Assembly: GCA_037833965.1 (NCBI GenBank)
Contig: AP031352.1
Coordinates: 7,296,501-7,360,500, forward strand
Direction: 5' to 3'
DNA: 64,000 nt
Source: Marchantia polymorpha subsp. ruderalis
Taxonomy: Eukaryota; Streptophyta; Marchantiopsida; Marchantiales; Marchantiaceae
The translations under genes and the position numbers were made by a program. The notes beneath the pieces were generated by a model. The model did no database searches. It was not told the DNA's origin and was given only the letters and a program-made list of their open reading frames with translations. Shown here one piece after another: positions 32,583-44,479 of the stretch. How positions within the stretch are numbered: position 1 is the stretch's first letter; each line of letters begins with the position of its first letter.

Positions 32583-35500
32583 ATGATTTGGAAGTACACG
32601 ATGGGTTCTGATTCATACGATCGTATTGAAGCATTCTCACTGAATCACACTTATTTGAGTGAGTCGCTTCGAATGTACTCAGCGACTTGCCGTGAAACTT
32701 ACTCAACGTTCAATGTATACGAATGAATATTTTGTTTCGTGCTGTCTACTTGTAGATCCCGAAGACAATGATTTGCTCGTGAGGAAATGACCTGTACAAA
32801 GTCTGTTGTTCCAGGCCTAGGGATTCAGAGCGCAGAGCCCCCTTGCAGAAATTTGTCTGCACAGCATAGTTGTAGTAGCTTTGTGTCGCTGAGACTGCCA
32901 GATGGTTTTGATTCTTCTGAATGAACAGAACAGAAGTCAGAATTCTTGAGGCCGAGCTTCCGTGATCATATGACAAGGCGATCGTGACAATTCCTTTACA
33001 GATCGCTGGACAAGGAGGAGCTCAGACAATTCTCGCAGCAACCTCGCAGTCGTATACAGACAGATACTGAAAAAGGTGATGGAACTTAAAGAGCCTACCA
33101 ACCACATACAGCGATGAAGGGAGGGCCCGAGCGGGTGAAAGACAGACAGGATATAGAACGAGGCTCGGTTCAGTATCGTGATCTGGTGATTGCAATCTTC
33201 AGTCTCTTCTGTCGCAGTATGTACAGTAATTTCGCACATTGGCAATGTGCAATCTAGATTCGGCCAATCCGAAGCTGACCATTCAAGTTGTGAGCAGAGC
33301 GCTCGAGCCGTCTGTGTATTTCAGGAGTCTTGTTTACCGTGTAAAGTTGTGGATTTTAAATCACTGCATTTGCAGCAGCCCATATAACCATTAGAATACT
33401 GCGGAAGTATCCGCTGCTCACCGACATCCAAGATGCAGAATTCTCTGCCGATCATGGATCGCGCGCAACCACGGCAACAAATTTTTTCATCAAGAACTAA
33501 AACGTAACATTGTGCCGCATCCATTTGCAACTTTTGCATGAGATAACAAGGCGAGATAAGATACACATGATGCAATGAATCTGTCCTTTTCGATATTACT
33601 GTGTTTGCCCTCGTCGACTGCCCTGGATAAATGAGTGACATGTCATGTAAGTGGTATCCTTCATTTTGTACATAAAGGTAGAAATCTATATGAGAATATA
33701 CATAATGATTATGTTTTAATCACTAGGATGCGCAAATGAGTAGTTATAATATATGCATGTTATAATATATACATATATCAATTTGATAAACACATAAACT
33801 ACATGAATTGTTTTCCTCGATTGTTCTGGGTGTGCCAATTGGATTGTGGGAGTGTTCAACATACAAGTCTTGCTATGTTTTTGGGAATTTCTGAAATTGT
33901 ATTCCTATGTCCAAGTTTATATCATAAACTCTCTTCTGCATTTCGTAAAGAGGCTATGTATAACTTTTGCTTATAGCTAGATGAAGATGTGATCCATCAG
34001 ATGAATTATCATAGTTTTGAATTTCTTTCTGCATAATGTATATGTTATGCTTGTTATGCATGTTAGACAAAGGGAAGTATTGATAAATGTTCTTATGATT
34101 TCAAATATGATATTGGATTAGATTGAAAATTTATCCACAAGGATCATACATGTTAAAGTTTAGCCACATGTTACCTCTAAATATGATCTCAATGCGACAA
34201 TATAAACTTTCGTTCATGCCCGGAATTATAGATTAGTCGTAAGAGGTTTTCGATATGTCTAGTGTTAGTCACATTAAGGAGTTTATTGTTCTTGTATATA
34301 GCTTGCATTCACAATGCACTTTCTGTCATAATCCTCAAACAGCTTGTAACGATGAAAATGACCATCTTCAAGATTACATTCAAACTTATGTTTGCCCTAA
34401 TATATTTGCAAATATTTTATACAAGGCTGTATCAAAGCAGTGTATCAGGTAGCAAATGTTTATCCACTGCTTTACATGAAAAAAAGAACAGTCTTATGAC
34501 TGTTATCTTTTCATTATACCAATTGTTATTTGGAAAATCTTATTACTTCTTGTTAATAACATCGTTAGTCAAGTACCAAAACGTCATGAAATTATATCAT
34601 CTTCATGATCTACTATTATTATTAGTCGATCACGAAATCAATATCAATGTAATGTAAAATATAGATATATTTTTAAGAAAACATCTTAATAACATCAACA
34701 TGTTTCGATGAATAGGATCATTACATACATTTAAGAAATTTGATATGAATTGTAGTCATATATTACGTGAAATTTGTGAACATAGCCGTTGAACTCAACT
34801 TCTTCATAGATTTTTTACTTCTTTATATATAACCTTTGTACAACTTTTCAGTGTATTATTTCAGATGACTACAATAATGCTTTTATAATGCATTGACTAA
34901 ATTAAAAATTTCAATGCATCATTAAACATGGTTAATTTCTTTCTTTAAAATAAGCGGCTAGTAGAATTTTGAAATAATCTAACAAGTTGCAAGCAAGACA
35001 AAACTTTGTAGAAAGAGGGTTGGTTTTCAAATTTACAGATTTTGAAAATCTTAAAGAGACTGGATAATATGGCAGAGGAAGAAGTTACATTCACAAAAAA
35101 ACCATTTAGTATAAGATTCAAAAATTATTTTTGTGTGATGATGTACTTCATACAAGCATAATGATAGTGAAGAAAGTAAGCAAAAACTTACAGATTTCAT
35201 TGTCGTAGATATATGAAAAAAAAAAAATGTAAACACAAAGTATGATATTTCTCACTAATTTGGAGATGTTTCCTTTACTTAATATTCCATAACATGATAA
35301 AGTAATCATTTTATGAGCTGGATAGAATGTAGAATAATTTTTTTAAAAATTTTCTTATTAGTCAGATAATCGTTTATATAATACATCCATAAAAAAATTA
35401 GCTCAATTTTTTTCAATATATATCAAATTTTTTATTTAATTTGATACTTATCTGTTACTAAAGAATCAGTCATAATTTCTGAATAATTTTTCAAGTTTTA

Positions 35501-35987
35501 AGGAACAAAATCTATAAAAAAAATTTGTAACCAAATTTCTCATAAAATTATATAAGAACATCTGAAATTGAATAAGAATATTTTTTTGTGCAATAAATTT
35601 TTTATCTACAATCACATCAACAAAGTCACCTGAAAAACACAAAAGTGAGTAATCTAAAATATGTAATCCATTGGTAAATGGTAAATGGATGTTACATGAA
35701 TGTGATACATCCACAAATAAAAAAAGATGTTTTTCTCAACCTCAAAGTACGTGATATGCATAATCAGAATTCACGCACTGATCATCAAGAGAGGACGATC
35801 CAATTCATATTGCCATGAGGCTAAGATGTACCTGACTTTACCTAATCACGGTAAAAACAATTTTGTTAACAAGGCAAAAAGTACATTTATTCTCTGAATT
35901 AATGCTCAATATTTACAAAAATTGACATGCATTGATTGAATTTGTTTACGCTAGTATATAATAATTGGAGATACTGAACCATATAAC

Positions 35988-36022
<35 letters not shown>
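35988..36022. repeat. (AT)n(AC)n microsatellite
   Basis: Uninterrupted AT dinucleotides pass into AC dinucleotides. Length is likely variable between individuals. Confidence 0.9.
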
Positions 36023-36023
<1 letters not shown>

Positions 36024-37242
36024 ATATTCATCGTTTGCAGATTGATTAGTCTAATACCTCTCTCCTCATGTAGTTAAGTGATCTTATGTAGCATGTAGCC
36101 TATATAGTTACAATATACTAGGAGTTGAAGTGCATATTTTCCATTGTGATGCTTTTGGAAGCTATTCCCATTTTATCCCTTTACTTTCACCCATAGACTA
36201 CTTGATTGGGTTATCCCATCTTCTTTGCTATATACTTAGCTCCCTTACTGACTAAGGCTTTTGACAACAGAAAGTCATTCCTTTGATATGACATAAAATG
36301 AAGTAAACTCTTCATTTGAAAATAGTTTGACTACTATTTTTACAAATGATGACCATAGAGAAGTCGGCCATCATGCTGATTCCGAGTTCGAGCATTATGT
36401 TACTGATTGTCATCCCAAGAAGGAAACCGTTCATTCTTTTCTACATTTCTTTGATTTTGCAGTGATAGTAAAAGGAGGCCGTATTGGAGGGAGAGTCGCT
36501 TCATGTGGGCGGTAAAATATTGTTACAACTCATTCGACAAACCCACGTGTGTTGAAAAATGTAACCCTTGTGTCCTATGTGCGAATCTACTTTATCCACA
36601 TAATTGCAGAATAAGATTACAAGCTCCGAAGGGTTCTGCATCGTGGGCCTCCATAATTGACGGTTTTCCTCGGCATTAGTGAAGCATAAGCTTGAGCAGC
36701 ATGGAGATTCCGTTCCATTCATGCAGCGGGGAACAAAATGATGTGTTATCCTAACGAGTACATGAATTCGGTAGGACGAGTTGCTGTGTCTCGAAGTGTG
36801 ACTGACGTGTTCTTGCATTTTGCATTTTGTGATAGAAAATTGATTTCATGGTGAGGAAAAGTCATCTTATCAACTGTGCTCTCTAGAGAACCTCGCATGT
36901 TGACAAAAGAATAATTCTTGTGGACAAGTGCTGCACGTTCTTAGAGAAAGTTTCGACAAAAGACATTCAAAGAAGAATGTGAGATTCAGTTTTTAGTCTT
37001 ATTCAAGTCTGATAGCAAACGAAATCAAGTCTCTGACGAAATCTAAGGCATTGCAGTAGACTAATCCAGAGCGAAGAAAGCCTCAGGTCACGGCTTGGTT
37101 CGGAAAATATAGGTGTTAATATTTTAAAATGAACTCGTCGTCACACAACGGTGAATTAACCCAAGCAAGTTAAGATCATTGTCCAGCCTCCTGAAATTTT
37201 CTTCTTTAGGACTTTCCTGATTTTTCGCCTTGCATATGCTTT

Positions 37243-37480
37243 CTCCTCATGTACACAGAAAATGAATTTTTATCATAAAGAGTTGAAACTTTATGAAGCG
37301 AGATTGCATAGCTGGAAGGAGGTTTTGCAAGCCCAGAAGTACTTCCTTGAACGGAGAACGGGCTCGCCTTTGTGGGTGACGGCAACGTACCTGACCAATA
37401 TTCAGTAGTTTGCACAGCAGTGCCTCGCATCAGAGGCTGCAGGGATCAAATACAAGCCGCCTTGCTACGGGGACTCTAAA
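37243..37480 (+). pseudogene. Unassigned protein-like fragment with one stop
   Basis: After a good acceptor (TGTACACAG, ending 37258) the plus strand reads as a charged helical segment: KELKLYEARLHSWKEV, LQAQKYFLERRTGSPLWVTA, YLTNIQ, then TAG, then FAQQCLASEAAGIKYKPP in the same frame. The amino acid use is protein-like and continues past the stop, as in a decayed exon. I do not recognise the family. Confidence 0.3.
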
Positions 37481-37611
37481 CAGATCATTTCAATAATAGA
37501 CATTGTTTTTGCAGTTGAGTACATCTCTTTTCGCCTGTACTTAAGGGGTAGTAGGACTAGGAAAGAAGTTAATAGGAGCTTCGAAGTAGTTTGAAAGGAA
37601 AGATAATACTA

Positions 37612-38594
37612 CACCTTAACCTTGATGATGTCACCCTTGTTAATAGAACAATTTGACATGTCACCTAAAAGTTTGAAACCGATTTTCCTAGTATAAAATT
37701 TACTCCATATTATCATTATCACCTTTGATAATGTTAATATTTTTTTCCAGAATCTGTAGTGTAAGTGTAATAAATACAAGTATGGATGGATTATATCTAA
37801 AAGTTGGATAGATAGACCGGAGTAGCAAAAAGGTCATGAGCCACCCCTGTGATAACTGAAATGCTATTCAGAGTGTCATGAACCGTCCCTTTGCACCAAC
37901 CTTGAACAGTGTTGATGATTCAAAATTTCAATTTTGTGGTCATTTTCTGGGTCAACATTCCGTCTTTTCTGTTTATCTAAGGTATGAGTCCTCACACTTC
38001 ATTGCACTCAAAAAATGTAATGTTTCACAATTGTAGAAAGTTGTCATTGCTTAGGTACTTGGTTTGATACATCTTGATGTTGTTTCGATATTACACAAAA
38101 TTAAATTAAAGTAAAATAATGAAGTTAAGCGAGTCACAGAAATATACTAAGAATCTTTTGAATTTTATGGCTAGCCAAGATTATCAGATTTTCAATACTC
38201 AAGAGTTGTTAGAAAATGGAAAAATCCCATGACAAATTCATTAGAATTGGTGTTGAACATTTAACATCACTAAAACAATGTGACATTAGAAACTTCTTTG
38301 TTACTAGTGAGTGTTCTCTACTGGATCTCAATGACACATTATAATATTTTTTTGTTGTCATTCACAGTTTTTAATTATATTTTATATTCAAAAACTTTGA
38401 AGACTTTCATTTGCCATTTTCTTTTTTACATTGGAATTTTATTTTGAATTTTTAATTATTTTTTTATGATATCACATTATGCACAAATCTTCAAAATGTG
38501 ACATTATCAAAAATGTCACCTCTTGTTTACATTACACTTTATGCTGAAACGCTTTTTTATATAAGGAGGGTGTGATATTATCAAAGTTAGAGTG
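37612..38594. mobile_element. 983-bp TA-flanked inverted-repeat DNA element (MITE-like)
   Basis: The left end CACCTTAACCTTGATGATGT and the complement of the right end, CACTCTAACTTTGATAATAT, form an imperfect terminal inverted repeat of about 25 bp that runs into TCAC. TA lies at 37610-37611 and 38595-38596. Subterminal GTCACC blocks are present at both ends, as in 25727-26709. No coding potential remains. It is probably a Tc1/mariner-type non-autonomous element. Confidence 0.65.
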
Positions 38595-39739
38595 TATGTT
38601 ATTTCAAGTTAGTTTTTGTGGAAAAAATTAATTTGGAAAAACGATGATGGACTCTAAAATATCATATATTGGAATTTGCGTACCTTTCTATTGCTGGAAA
38701 TGTGCTCTTTTGCTAAGCAAAGTCCCGTACGAAAAGAAAACTGCTTCCTCGTTTCCTTTCATTGTCATCAGATGACAGCAATCTTTCTGCAGTCTATACA
38801 TCAATATATCGATCAGGGAGCTCGCGGTTTCTCAGAAATTCGAGTCGGATATTAAAGTTTCTCCAGCGTTAGAGCATGGTTGCCTTAAACACGTGGGACG
38901 CTTGCAATCACAAAAGTATTGATTGTAGATTTGCAGCTATGCATACCCTGACTGCTTCAAACCTCCCTTTGTGTCAAGAGTCAGGTCTGCTGCAAAACGC
39001 TCATGATAAACTGTTGACTAGGATCAGTAAATTAGTAAAGGATCAGTGAACATTTGAAAGGATGGACGCCATGTTGTGAGCTTTACCAAATGTAGTTGAG
39101 AATAAGTCCGACACACGGTGTTCTAAGTTCCAATTAAGATGTCCTGAGACTTAAACATGTTGGACAACTCGGAATTACTTCCATCTACGTCCGAGGTCGT
39201 CGTTCCAGCAAATCAGGAGAAGATACTGTACTCGAACTCGCAGAAGCTTAAGGTTTATGGAGAACAATTATCACTGTCAGCTCGATTAAGTTGCATGCAG
39301 AAGGAGGTGTATTGTATCATATTTAAGTTCGAAAGTGGATGCGTGAAAGAATCGTCCACCCGATATGGAGTAAGAAAGGCCCTTGTTGAGCCTTGGTCCC
39401 TGTTCCCTTCTTTGAAGAACTCTGCAAACATACAGTTGTCAAGTCCAAATGGCACAAGCCGTACAATGGCACGACATCACGCTTCTTCCATGAGGCCAAG
39501 CTTATAGACCTTGTAGCCGAGAATTTAGACTGCTGTGCATGCTTCCTCCCAAGTGTGTGTGTGTGTACCGCTTTCTCGCTCGAGCTTTTACTCTATTTAT
39601 TTCACCACTGCGAATCTAGGAGAAACTAGCAATCGTTCGAATTATAACCAAATATGATATCGTAATCCAAGATTAGAGGTTTCTGGAATGCACCCTAGTA
39701 CGTACTGGAGATGAAAGGGACAAGTCGACACTGCACTCG

Positions 39740-39809
39740 AGATTAGAGGATTCTCGCAGCTTATATATATATATATATATATATATCAGTTGCAAGAATC
39801 CTCTAATCT
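39740..39809. repeat. Hairpin with 22-nt arms and a (TA)n loop
   Basis: Arms 39740-39761 (AGATTAGAGGATTCTCGCAGCT) and 39788-39809 pair at about 20 of 22 positions. The loop is a run of TA repeats. A third related block, AGATTAGAGGTTTCT, lies at 39670-39684. Confidence 0.85.
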
Positions 39810-42800
39810 TAGATTTTAAGCTCATTTCTTTTCCTGCAATTACTTAAATGAGCGATGCCAACTTTTTATAACCAGTGAGGACCTTCTCAGAACTATACGC
39901 TCTCATATGATAGCACAGTTGCCTCCATGCATCAATGTATCCTTAACGCCGTCCACACCTGATTCGATTATAGAAATCCTCAATATAGCGGAAGTGGCAC
40001 ATTTCAGAAACATGTTTTTCAAGTTGAGATTTGAAACATAGCAAAACCCCAAAAACATCAATGATAGTATCAAGACATTATGTGTAGGTCGAATATAGCA
40101 TCATTCAGTAAAAGCCGGCGCAACGAATAGACATCCATCCAGAGTCTTTGTTTATACATATTATCACAGCTTTGACTGCCCGAGGTTTGCATTTTTTTAT
40201 AGATGTGATGATGACTTACTTTTATACAAGATTCGCCAAAAGTTCTTACCGCAATTGGGCGAGACTTTGATGTGAATTGGTAAGAGGAGACCAGCAGTTG
40301 GGGCAAGAAAAAGTCGAAACTTTTTGAGCAAAGAGAAGTGGAAAATTTGATTTGCCTCATCACTTAGAATAAAGAGTTGTGCAAGTCTTTCAGTAGTCCT
40401 ATCTGCGTGTATGTCCCTCATACCAATCAACTCACTCCCTCGTGGATATTACGATGAAGGTGTTGTTGACATACAAAGATGAAAAAGTTCGGAACACCAG
40501 AATGAAAGTCCAAAAGTTGAAAGTTATATATCTCTTCTACTTTGTGATGCATCCACGACGCCGACAAAGATTTTCGAAGGTTTGCTAAGGTCCAAAGCGA
40601 TATTATGGAACATTCAGCACTATCTACATGTGGATTATCGCACTTTTGGCGAGGTAGCGGCACATCAACTCCCTAGATTGAATCACCCCACATACGGATT
40701 AAGAAGCTGCCATATCCACAACGTGGATGTGAAGAATCGAGGTCCTTGCCTCCTTAACGGAGACCTCGATCGACGTTTACCTTCAAGTGTTGGCATGATA
40801 TATTAGAACTTGTTTGGACTGTTTCTGAGCCAAGCAGCCAAGCTGGGCAATCCTTGAGCTGAGTCAAACCCAGTACTGATTGCCTCCTTAATATGCTCAT
40901 CACGTGGGAATTGTGAATGAGAATCTCGGAATAAGGAGCCCAAGTAGCATACTAAAAGGAAGGCAAGATCCCATCAAGAGAATCTGAAGATAAGATTAGT
41001 ATCTCCGGTTGGAATCTCTTAGATATTGACGCTTTCATTAAATCGCTCTCCACTATCAAACTACTATGGTAAGGTTCCATGGAATGTTGAAAATTTTCAC
41101 TGGAGTTCTCCAGCGTGGAAAGTAGCTTGTGATTTTGCATTGACTTGGTGAGAAATGAGAATCACACTCATCTCACTTGTTTCCCCTCGCAGTACTTCTC
41201 CTCTGAGAGCTGAGTGAACATGTGTGTGTGTGTGCTACGTTCCAGCAGATCTATAAACTAAACTGGTGCTTGAATAAAATCGAATAACCAAAGTTGTACA
41301 AAGTAAAGTCCTCATTAGACACTGGATACGAGTGTCCGAGACGAACTCCGTGTTGTGTGGAAGTGACTGGATTAAAATAGAGTATGGTGTAGAGTTGCAG
41401 AGTGTTAGTCACCATGAATTGCGATGAGACACTCCATGAGTTGGTAAGATCTCCCTACGATATTCTCAGTCTCAAGAAAATTGAGAAGCCACATTCTCTC
41501 AAGGTTATCTTGGCATGCGCGTCGGTCTTCCCACATCTAAAGTTTATGCTAAGAGCAACTCTATTGTCTAACTTTAAAAGCTTAAGAGATTGACCACAGC
41601 AGAACTAGTCTAGTATGAGAACAGCCTTGAAAGCACCGACATTGATGGCAAGTTACAAGTTACAATGACATTCTTAATATAAGACATACCTACGGAGTAC
41701 TTTATAAAACCTTACCAGTATTATGGTTGTCTCCAGATTTAGAGGCTAAGTACGACGTCGGAGGGCCTTCAGGGTTAAGGATGCCCAAGTGGTACGATAT
41801 TTCTGTAGGTACGATATTCCTGTCTGTCCAACTTACATATTGGTTTGGAAGCATGGTAAAGTTTGAGGAAAGGTTTGTACATTGCAAGAAAGTTAACTGC
41901 CCGTACCGGGTTTCATGGAGGTATTGACTTTATGGGTCTCTATCCTAACACAAATTAATTATTGGACCAATCCGAGTTTTTGCAATGGTATGAAGTCGGG
42001 ACAATGAATACATTTATCGTAAAGAGAGTTTGTTTGGCACTTGTTCCAGGAGTGATGATATTTTCTGATTAGTGATTCTGATATCTCAAAAGATCAAATA
42101 GAAACTTTCAGAGTCTATAAACCCTCAACTTCATATATGTTTGTCAGGGATAAGTTTTAAAACTTGGAGACGGTGAGCCCTTGGGTTAAAACGAAACTTA
42201 TTGGGTCGGAGTAAATAATTTTTGACCCGAGAGGGTCCCATCAAGTAATTTCCTCGGTCTCATGGCGATGGACTGGCACCTATGCGTTCCGGGTAAGATC
42301 TGAACTACTCCCTCTCTCAGCTGAACTTGTTGAGACTGCCCTCTCCTTTCGCAGAATGTCACCCATCTCTGCCTTGAGATCACAGGATATCTTGACAAAT
42401 CATCTTCGATGCAAAGCCCTAAGCATTGTGCACTTCTTCTTCTTATACACTTTTGAACTGTGCAAGCTAAGGTACTTGTAATCAGTTTTGTCTTCCTTGT
42501 TGTCTGGAGAGTCTGAGTGCTCCGCCCACCTGGACGTTACAGGCAAATTTGTGACAAATTGTCTTTGAAGCCAACGCATATTCATGCATGAGTCCTTGAC
42601 TTGAAGCCTCATCTCGGGTGATGGGAGGGCACGAGATATCATTATGCCTGCTCTCCACGATCCAAACAAAAGGTGCGCTCGCTTTAAGCAAAAACCGACA
42701 GCTAAGTGTCTACAACATTTTACGTTGCAGTGTAAGTATGGATAGTTAAGTAATTAGTTTATGAGTGCTGGCTAGAGAGTTACGTGAAACATGAGGTTGA

Positions 42801-43014
42801 CAAAGCAGCAGGGAGAATGGGATGTCGCTGTACTTTGGGGCACAGACTTCTTGGTTTTCGTCCTCGATACGGGGCGAAAGTCCTTCATCCGAACGACACG
42901 ATGAATCTGCTATCAAACAGTGCAAGTAATGAAACAATCTGCGCTTTGGCCTTCTCGAGGATCACGTGGAAATTCTCGAATTTTTTTCATGTTGCAGTTA
43001 AGTGCAAGGCCTTC

Positions 43015-43085
43015 CTGTGAAATTTTCTATCATGAGATGTTATGTGAAATTTTCTATAATAAGATGTTATGTGAAATTTTCTATT
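43015..43085. repeat. 28-bp tandem repeat, nearly three copies
   Basis: TGTGAAATTTTCTAT recurs three times, separated by ATGAGATGTTA-like spacers. No function is evident. Confidence 0.85.
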
Positions 43086-44422
43086 CATTCGTATGAATAC
43101 GGTGAGCAATGTCCACTCTCCAGGCACTCTTCTACAGGGCGTCAAGGTGTCACTCCTATAATACTTGGTTCCTTGATCAAGAGGAGAGGTCCCAAGCAGA
43201 GTACTTACAGTGTATCATGGATCATGAAGCCTGACTGGGCAAGTAAAACACGTGGCATGCCACCTGAGACTGCGTTCTGCTAGCGAGAGGTCCACAAGTA
43301 CGTGATGTCGGAAAACCATCCTGGGTCCACCTGTCACATAACCACCGACGTGGATATATAGAACTGGTGCATTCAATGATGAGTCAAGTGAGTAAATGAC
43401 CTCCTGAGGACTAACTAGTTCGGACAATGAGAGAATGATCCAGTTGGACAATAGCTGCTGATCTGCTACTATTTTGGCCGCGTGAAAGTTGGGGATGACG
43501 TGGATGGTGAGCTGAGATCTCCCAGGCTTTGGGGAAAATGTGTATGGAGGTTCAGTGTGGGGGGATGGGGAATACAGCTCGGACCGGTAGGCTGAGTGTT
43601 CCCGGAGCGTGAATCGATTCTGTTACCCGATGCCCTTTGACCTTACAAGGAACGGGATAAAATCGCAGATGTGGGCGGTGTTCCGTGGAGCCTACCGCAG
43701 AGTCAGGCGAGGGGCCTTGTCAGCAGGGAAAGGATGGGTGTCGGATGTGGCGGCTTTCGATTGATGCATGGGAACTTTACCCTGCAGAATTGGAACCCGT
43801 GATGGACAGACGTTGATCATTTGTACACTGTGGCACCCAAAGCGGGTCAGGCGTCTCAGGCCCAACCTTGACAGAGAGCACGACTCATGAGCGAGCTTTC
43901 CCGGGCACGTCCCGTGTGGACCCCGACGACCTCCCTCCATAATTGTTATGTTCCACATGCTCCTGTATGGGGAGCTGCAGGACCAGTACCATAGATATTT
44001 CATTGGGAAGTGAAGAAATCCACTGTAGTTGAAAGCTGCGTTACAGGTATATAAAGCCTGTTGCTAATGTAATCTCCTCCGGATCCTGGCAGAAGAAAAT
44101 GGTAGAATTGTTGTAAGCTCATGCAGCTGATATATGAAAAGTCGAACACAAAATTATGTATGTTTGTATATGTGTGAGTATTTATATAACACAGCAGAGT
44201 CACATGCAGATGGGCTCAAGCAACACCAGACTTGTTACTTCAATTTAGATGCTTGTAGAAAGTCATGAGGATCTGAATCTCATCCTACATTACATGCTAG
44301 CTCCAGCTTTCTCTTCTATTAAAGATGTGTCCCATGAGGTCTTGTTTCTGTAGTGTTAGCAAGTGCGAACTGCATGTATCAACTGCAGACCTGACTTGTT
44401 CTAGATGTCTTTCTTGGTACAA

Positions 44423-44479
44423 GGTAGGATTATGGCCCATAATCCTACCATAATTTATCACCCATAATTTATGGGTGAT
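44423..44479. repeat. Two adjacent palindromes
   Basis: The first has 12-bp arms GGTAGGATTATG around GCC (44423-44449). The second has 10-bp arms ATCACCCATA around ATT (44457-44479). Both are perfect. Confidence 0.9.

Larger units (their letters stand above)
29056..37611. other. Long AT-rich intergenic region with weak protein-like fragments
   Basis: No supported gene. Two weak protein-like pieces, at 32268-32582 (-) and 37243-37480 (+), are listed separately. A dinucleotide microsatellite (AT then AC) lies at about 35988-36022. 33660-35760 is strongly A/T-rich and featureless. Confidence 0.5.
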
